This document shows positions 59,868-64,000 of a stretch of 64,000 nucleotides of DNA, one piece after another (position 1 is the stretch's first letter; each line of letters opens with the position of its first letter). The stretch is from JANNNF01 sp040385825. GTDB lineage: Bacteria > Pseudomonadota > Alphaproteobacteria > Rhodobacterales > Rhodobacteraceae. Location of the stretch: NCBI GenBank assembly GCA_040385825.1, contig JAZKGQ010000011.1, positions 29,102 through 93,101 of the forward strand. The letters run 5' to 3'. Under the pieces are notes generated by a model. The model saw only the letters and a list, made by a program, of their open reading frames with translations. It did not search any database and was not told the origin of the DNA. A program made the translations under genes and the position numbers.

Positions 59868-60761
59868 ATGAAAAACCTGCTTGCCGTTCTGGCTGCCACC
59901 ACCTGCCTTGTCGGGACAGCAACCGCCCAGGACATTAAAGAGTTCAACATCGGCATTCTGGGCGGCGAAAACGCCCAGGACCGGATGTCGTCCAACGAAT
60001 GCTACCGGGCCGCGATTGAAAAAGAGCTGGGCGTGCCGGTCAAGGTCTTTACCCCTGCCGATTATGACGGCGTGATCCAGGGTCTGCTGGGCGGCACGCT
60101 GGACATGGCTTGGCTGGGGGCTTCGGCCTATGCCAAGATCTACCTGACCGATCCCGCGGCAGTCGAGGTGGCGCTGACCAAGCAGAACCTTGACGACTCG
60201 ACCGGGTATTACGCCATCGGCTTTGCCCGTGCCGACTCGGGCATCACGACGGTCGAAGGGGCCAAGGGCAAGACCTTTGCCTTTGGCGAGCCGAATTCGA
60301 CCTCGGGCTATCTTGTGCCTGCGGCCGAGATGATCGGGCTTTACGGCCCGCTGGAACAGTTCTTCAGCGAGGTGAAATTCTCGGGCGGGCATGAACAGAC
60401 CATCGTCGGCGTCAGCAATGGCGATTTCGATGCAGGCGTGACCTGGGCCGATGGCATCGGCAACTGGGAAGATGGCTACAATTCGGGCGCATTCCGCAAG
60501 GCCGCCGACGCCGGACTGGTCGACATGAACAATCTGGTGGAAATCTGGCGCTCCAAGCTGATCCCCGAAGGCCCGATGGTGGTGCGCGCGGCCCTTCCGG
60601 GCGCGGTGAAGGACAAGGTCACCGCCCTGACCGCCGATCTTTGGGAAACCGACAAGGCCTGCGCCTATGGCGTGGCCTCTGGCGATGCCAGGGATTTCGT
60701 CCCCGCCACCCACGAGATGTACAAGGGCATCGTCGAGGCCCGCAAGCTTTCTGGCGAGTGA
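59868..60761 (+). CDS. phnD: Phosphonate ABC transporter substrate-binding protein
   Basis: A 297-residue periplasmic protein of the PhnD/PtxB type with signal peptide AVLAATTCLVGTATAQ. Family segments include FNIGILGGENAQDRM, DYDGVIQGLLGGTLDMAWLG near residue 65, FAFGEPNSTSGYLVPAAEM near 140 and VSNGDFDAGVTWADG near 180. Likely ligands are phosphonates, phosphite or phosphate esters; which one cannot be told. GGAG precedes the ATG at 59868. A strong terminator-like hairpin follows the stop. Confidence 0.92.
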   Translation: MKNLLAVLAATTCLVGTATAQDIKEFNIGILGGENAQDRMSSNECYRAAIEKELGVPVKVFTPADYDGVIQGLLGGTLDMAWLGASAYAKIYLTDPAAVEVALTKQNLDDSTGYYAIGFARADSGITTVEGAKGKTFAFGEPNSTSGYLVPAAEMIGLYGPLEQFFSEVKFSGGHEQTIVGVSNGDFDAGVTWADGIGNWEDGYNSGAFRKAADAGLVDMNNLVEIWRSKLIPEGPMVVRAALPGAVKDKVTALTADLWETDKACAYGVASGDARDFVPATHEMYKGIVEARKLSGE

Positions 60762-60773
60762 TTTCAGCACCCA

Positions 60774-60808
60774 TGCCGGGCCTGCGTCGTGCAGGCCCGG
60801 TTTTTTTT
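60774..60808 (+). terminator. Intra-operon terminator/attenuator between phnD and phnE
   Basis: CCGG-CCTGC pairs with GCAGG-C-CCGG (one bulged C) around the loop GTCGT and is followed directly by eight T residues. This has the form of an intrinsic terminator within the operon and would raise PhnD over the permeases. Confidence 0.85.
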
Positions 60809-60821
60809 GCCCGGAGGCCCC

Positions 60822-61700
60822 ATGGTCGACATCTTCCTTGGCCCCGAACCGGGCCGGCGCCCTGATCCGGGCACCCCGACCGAGGCCTGCATCCTTCAGT
60901 CCCGCCGCAAGCGGATGTACGGGTTCATCCTGCTGATCCTGTTTGTCGCGCTGATGGCGTCCGGGTTCCGGGTTGCCGAAAACCGCAATGCGGGCGATTT
61001 TCTGTCGGGACTGGCGCAGGTTGGCGCGTTTCCCGCCGAGGTGCTGTCAGAGGCGTGGCGCAACCGGGCCAACCTGCCTGCGCTGCTGTGGAAATTCCTG
61101 CCCTCTTTGATCGAGACAATAAACATCGCGGCGGCGGCAACCCTGCTCGGGGCGATGGCCGGGGCGTTTCTGGCGCTTGGGTCCACCCGCCATCTGGCCC
61201 GTCTGCCCCTGCTGACCCCTTTGTTCCGCCGCATCGCCGATCTGATGCGGGCCATCCCCGAGATCGTCATTGCGCTGGTGCTGATCTTCATTCTGGGCAG
61301 CGGGCCGGTTCCGGCCGTGCTGGCCATTGCCTTTCACACGGCGGGGGCATTGGGCAAGCTGTTCTCGGAATCCGCTGAGAACGCCGATCTGAAACCTGTC
61401 GAGGGTCTGGCTTCGACCGGCGCGGTCTGGAGCCAGCAAATCTGGCTGGGCATCATTCCGCAGGTCGCGCCGAACTGGCTGTCCTATGCCCTGCTGCGGT
61501 TTGAAATCAACATCCGGGCCTCGGCCATTCTGGGTTTCGTCGGGTCGGGCGGGATCGGCTATGATCTGAAGCTGGCGATGCAATGGGGGGGTGGCAGATA
61601 TGATCAGGTGGTGGCGATCTTTGGCCTGCTGTTCTGCGCCATCGTGCTGTTTGACCACCTGTCGGGCCTTGCCCGCACCCGTCTGGTAAAGGGGCCGTGA
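60822..61700 (+). CDS. phnE: Phosphonate ABC transporter permease PhnE (first)
   Basis: A 292-residue PhnE-type permease. It has a cytoplasmic N terminus, a membrane segment (MYGFILLILFVALMASGF), and the ABC permease core with LPSLIETINIAAAATLLGAM near residue 105, RRIADLMRAIPEIVIALVLI near 145 and the EAA-like loop GLASTGAVWSQQIWLGIIP near 200. The ending GLARTRLVKGP is typical of PhnE. GGAGG lies four bases before the ATG at 60822. The next permease starts one base after its stop. Confidence 0.91.
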   Translation: MVDIFLGPEPGRRPDPGTPTEACILQSRRKRMYGFILLILFVALMASGFRVAENRNAGDFLSGLAQVGAFPAEVLSEAWRNRANLPALLWKFLPSLIETINIAAAATLLGAMAGAFLALGSTRHLARLPLLTPLFRRIADLMRAIPEIVIALVLIFILGSGPVPAVLAIAFHTAGALGKLFSESAENADLKPVEGLASTGAVWSQQIWLGIIPQVAPNWLSYALLRFEINIRASAILGFVGSGGIGYDLKLAMQWGGGRYDQVVAIFGLLFCAIVLFDHLSGLARTRLVKGP

Positions 61701-61701
61701 C

Positions 61702-63039
61702 ATGACCGATGCAACCGCCTTCGCCACGGCGCGCCAGACCGTGCAGCGCCAGATCGTGCAGCGCCAGATCAGAACCCGCCGCCTGACAGGCCTTGCGATC
61801 CCGGTGCTGATCGTGGCTTACCTGATCTATCTGGTCTTCAGCTTTGACATTCCCGGCCTTGCCGCCCGTGCCCGCATGGACAATGCACGGATATTGCTGT
61901 CCGATTTCGTGGCCTACAAGACCCATGTCACCCGTGACAACCGCAGCGATGCCGTGACCGTGTCGATAGAAGGGGACGCCAAGGCCACCTATCTGCCCAG
62001 CCAGTATCCCGCCTGGGTCCAGACCGGGGGCGGTATCACGACCATCGATCTGGGGCAGGGCCACATCGTCACCTATGACGCGCGCGGGGCGCGCTATGCG
62101 GTGCCCGGCTATGGGGTGATCGACATTCAGCCCCGCGACGGCAAGTTGCTGCTGACCGCCCCGCAGCCGGTTCCCGACTGGATCAACGTCACAGACACCC
62201 GCATTTCGGTGACCACGCCGCAGGGCCGCTTTGCCTATTCGCGCTCCAAGGTGGAAACCTTCAGGTATCAGCCCGGCTGGGCCTTGTTCTTCTTCACGCT
62301 CGACAGCCCGTTCTACGACAAGAGCATCGGCCAATTGGCCGCCCTGCTGACCGGGCCACGGCTTGACCCGGCCCGCAGCAATGCAGCCTACATGGCGTCC
62401 GAGTTCTGGAACAACAGCCAATGGCATCACGGCGATGTGGCCTGGGCCTTGTTTGAAACCGTGCTGATGGCGTTTCTGGGCACGATGGGGGCGGCGCTGA
62501 TCGCCTTGCCGCTTGCCTTTCTTGCCGCGCGCAATTTCGCCCCTCTGCGCAGCGTCCGGCTGGTCTTTCGCCGCCTGTTCGACTTTGTGCGCGGGGTTGA
62601 TGGCCTGATCTGGACAATCATCCTCAGCCGCGCCTTCGGCCCCGGCCCGATGACGGGGGCGCTGGCGATCCTGATGACCGACAGCGGCACCTTTGGCAAA
62701 ACCTTTTCGGAAGCGCTGGAGAACATCGACGAGCGGCAGGTCGAGGGCATCCGGTCTACCGGTGCCGGGCCGTTGCAACGCGCAAGGTTCGGCGTGTTGC
62801 CCCAGATCGCGCCGATCCTGCTCAGCCAGATCCTGTATTATCTGGAATCCAACACCCGCAGCGCCACGGTCATCGGGGCCATTGTCGGCGGCGGCATCGG
62901 GTTGCTGCTGACCCAGGCCATCATCACCCAGAAAGACTGGGAGGATGTCGCCTATTACATGACCCTGATCGTGCTGATGGTGATGGCGATGGACAGCCTG
63001 TCAGGCTGGCTTCGCCGCAAGCTGATCAAGGGACCGTAA
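61702..63039 (+). CDS. phnE: Phosphonate ABC transporter permease PhnE (second, with large N-terminal domain)
   Basis: A 445-residue permease about 160 residues longer than the first. After a membrane segment (LAIPVLIVAYLIYLVFSF) comes a soluble, probably periplasmic beta-rich region (about residues 50-205: VTVSIEGDAKATYLPSQYPA, IVTYDARGARYAVPGYG), then the ABC permease core: FETVLMAFLGTMGAALIAL, RGVDGLIWTIILSRAFGPGP, EAA-like GIRSTGAGPLQRARFGVLP and the end WLRRKLIKGP. Two unequal PhnE proteins are common in alphaproteobacteria, and they would form a heterodimer. Start at 61702 follows the first permease directly. Confidence 0.91.
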   Translation: MTDATAFATARQTVQRQIVQRQIRTRRLTGLAIPVLIVAYLIYLVFSFDIPGLAARARMDNARILLSDFVAYKTHVTRDNRSDAVTVSIEGDAKATYLPSQYPAWVQTGGGITTIDLGQGHIVTYDARGARYAVPGYGVIDIQPRDGKLLLTAPQPVPDWINVTDTRISVTTPQGRFAYSRSKVETFRYQPGWALFFFTLDSPFYDKSIGQLAALLTGPRLDPARSNAAYMASEFWNNSQWHHGDVAWALFETVLMAFLGTMGAALIALPLAFLAARNFAPLRSVRLVFRRLFDFVRGVDGLIWTIILSRAFGPGPMTGALAILMTDSGTFGKTFSEALENIDERQVEGIRSTGAGPLQRARFGVLPQIAPILLSQILYYLESNTRSATVIGAIVGGGIGLLLTQAIITQKDWEDVAYYMTLIVLMVMAMDSLSGWLRRKLIKGP

Positions 63040-63073
63040 GCCCCCCCGCAGGCGGCTTGTCTTGGGGGCGGGT

Positions 63074-63793
63074 TTAGGGGGCCTCGCCGCCCGTCAAGGT
63101 GACGGTGACCCGGTCGCCCGCAAACCAGGTGGTGCCGAATTCGACCGGCTTGCCGTGCGGGTCGACGTTCACCGCCACGCTGCGCAACAGCGGGGCGCCT
63201 TGTGGCAGGGCCAGATGCAGGGCCAGCAAGGCATCGGCGGCGATGGCGGTCAGTCTGGTGCTGTGGCGGGTGTAATCGGCAACACCGGCTACCGCCAGCG
63301 CGGCCGTCACCGACCCGGTCTGCCGCATCGTTTCCAGCAGGTCCGGAAAGGGCGGGGCCGGAAACACGGACCGGAACATCGCGATGACCACGCCATCCGC
63401 CCGCGACAGCCCCTCGACCACATGCACCGCCGTCCCCGCCGACAGGGCAAGGGCATCTGCCTCTTGCCCATCACAGGGGCGGGTTTCCAGCCGCAGGATC
63501 TGCCGCGAGGGCGTGCGCCCCGACGCCAGCAGGTTCTGATGAAAGCGCACCCTGCGGCCAAGCCGGTATTCTGTCACCTGCGGGGCGACAAAGACGCCCA
63601 CCCCGCGCCGGGCCTGCACGGTGCCTGCTTTGGCAAGTGCTGCCAGGGCATGCCGCACGGTATGACGGTTGACGCCAAAGCGCTGCGACAGCGCGGCTTC
63701 GGTGGGCAGCTTGTCACCGGGGGCGTAATGGCCCGCCGCGATTTCGCCCGAAAGCTGATCGGCAATCGAGGCCCAAAGCGCGGATTGCCCCAT
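63074..63793 (-). CDS. phnF: GntR family (HutC type) regulator, PhnF-like
   Basis: A 239-residue regulator with an N-terminal winged helix-turn-helix (GHYAPGDKLPTEAALSQRFG, VNRHTVRHALAALAKAGTVQ; about residues 20-75) and a C-terminal UTRA-like effector domain (from about 90; MRSVFPAPPFPDLLE-like FRSVFPAPPFPD and FGTTWFAGDRVTVTL). It lies convergent to phnE, and its position and type fit a PhnF repressor that senses a phosphonate-related ligand. Its promoter lies in the repeat-broken gap region. Confidence 0.9.
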   Translation of the reverse strand: MGQSALWASIADQLSGEIAAGHYAPGDKLPTEAALSQRFGVNRHTVRHALAALAKAGTVQARRGVGVFVAPQVTEYRLGRRVRFHQNLLASGRTPSRQILRLETRPCDGQEADALALSAGTAVHVVEGLSRADGVVIAMFRSVFPAPPFPDLLETMRQTGSVTAALAVAGVADYTRHSTRLTAIAADALLALHLALPQGAPLLRSVAVNVDPHGKPVEFGTTWFAGDRVTVTLTGGEAP

Positions 63794-63837
63794 CGTTACG
63801 AAAAATTCATGTGCAAGTTTCCGGTCCCCGGCCTAGA

Positions 63838-64000
63838 AGTTGTCNNNNNNNNNNNNNNNNNNNNNNNNNNNNNNNNNNNNNNNNNNNNNNNNNNNNNNNN
63901 NNNNNNNNNNNNNNNNNNNNNNNNNNNNNNNNNNNNNNNNNNNNTAGTTGTCTAGTTGTCTAGTTGTCTAGTTGTCTAGTTGTCTAGTTGTCTAGTTGTC
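63838..64000. repeat. TAGTTGTC tandem array around an assembly gap
   Basis: Before the gap the sequence ends AGTTGTC; after it, TAGTTGTC repeats seven times without a break (63945-64000). The array therefore runs through a gap of unknown length just upstream of phnF. It could hold part of the phnF promoter. Confidence 0.75.
63845..63944. other. Assembly gap of 100 N
   Basis: Exactly 100 undetermined bases, the usual placeholder for a gap of unknown length. The flanking TAGTTGTC repeat probably caused the break. Confidence 0.98.

Overview
The window is high-GC DNA from an alphaproteobacterium, almost certainly a Rhodobacterales (Rhodobacter/Paracoccus-like) chromosome. This is inferred from the GC-rich codon use, the rpmH-rnpA-yidD...yidC-MOSC-engB-argB order, the DUF2125 protein, the PuuE-UraD fusion and the dispersed intergenic motifs; no 16S is present. 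About 53 protein genes, one tRNA-Arg and several repeat families are visible. The last 156 bases are a 100-N scaffold gap followed by an 8-bp tandem repeat.

Layout. 0-8.1 kb (mostly minus strand): housekeeping block rpmH, rnpA, yidD, an EAL-domain gene, yidC, MOSC protein, engB, argB and a truncated ferredoxin, with one SDR gene on plus. 8.3-12.1 kb (plus): TVP38-family membrane protein, MerA-like flavoprotein disulfide reductase, sensor histidine kinase, tRNA-Arg(ACG). 12.2-14.7 kb (minus): ThuA / Gfo-Idh-MocA / SIS sugar-metabolism genes with two LacI-type boxes upstream. 15-20.4 kb: DUF533 protein, GAPDH, a K+ channel with a zinc ribbon, an EEP nuclease/phosphatase-fold protein and an acyl-CoA ligase. 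20.4-25.8 kb: a MITE-like repeat pair and a urate/allantoin catabolic cluster (NCS2 permease, AllA, ureidoglycine aminohydrolase, PuuE-UraD fusion, UraH). 25.9-31.9 kb: DUF2125 protein, proA-proB-obgE and a frameshifted proC homologue. 32-39.6 kb: siderophore uptake (ATPase, two permeases, binding protein, TonB receptor, esterase). 39.7-48 kb: cupin, GNAT, aldo/keto reductase, creatininase-like protein, LacI regulator, fatty-acid-hydroxylase-superfamily protein and a FrcBCA-like sugar ABC transporter. 48.4-58.3 kb: a secreted protease/cytochrome locus. 59-63.8 kb: a phosphonate-type ABC transporter (PhnC-D-E-E) with a PhnF-like GntR regulator.

How the genes work together. Urate catabolism is covered for HIU, OHCU, allantoin, ureidoglycine and ureidoglycolate, but urate oxidase and allantoate amidohydrolase are not in the window. 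The siderophore block has every step from outer-membrane entry to inner-membrane transport plus an esterase likely to release the iron. The sugar block shares a 16-bp candidate operator between the aldo/keto reductase promoter and the lacI divergent promoter.

The best candidate for an undescribed system is 48.4-58.3 kb. There a LuxR-type regulator, a RoxA-like di-heme protein, an astacin-type metalloprotease, a subtilisin-type protease and a trypsin-like protease are codirectional, the three protease genes overlapping by start/stop coupling, and a secreted one-haem-motif protein converges on them. Other notable signals are two copies of a structured ~300-bp dispersed repeat 23.5 kb apart, a 14-bp tandem array directly before phnC, and the repeat-broken assembly gap upstream of phnF.
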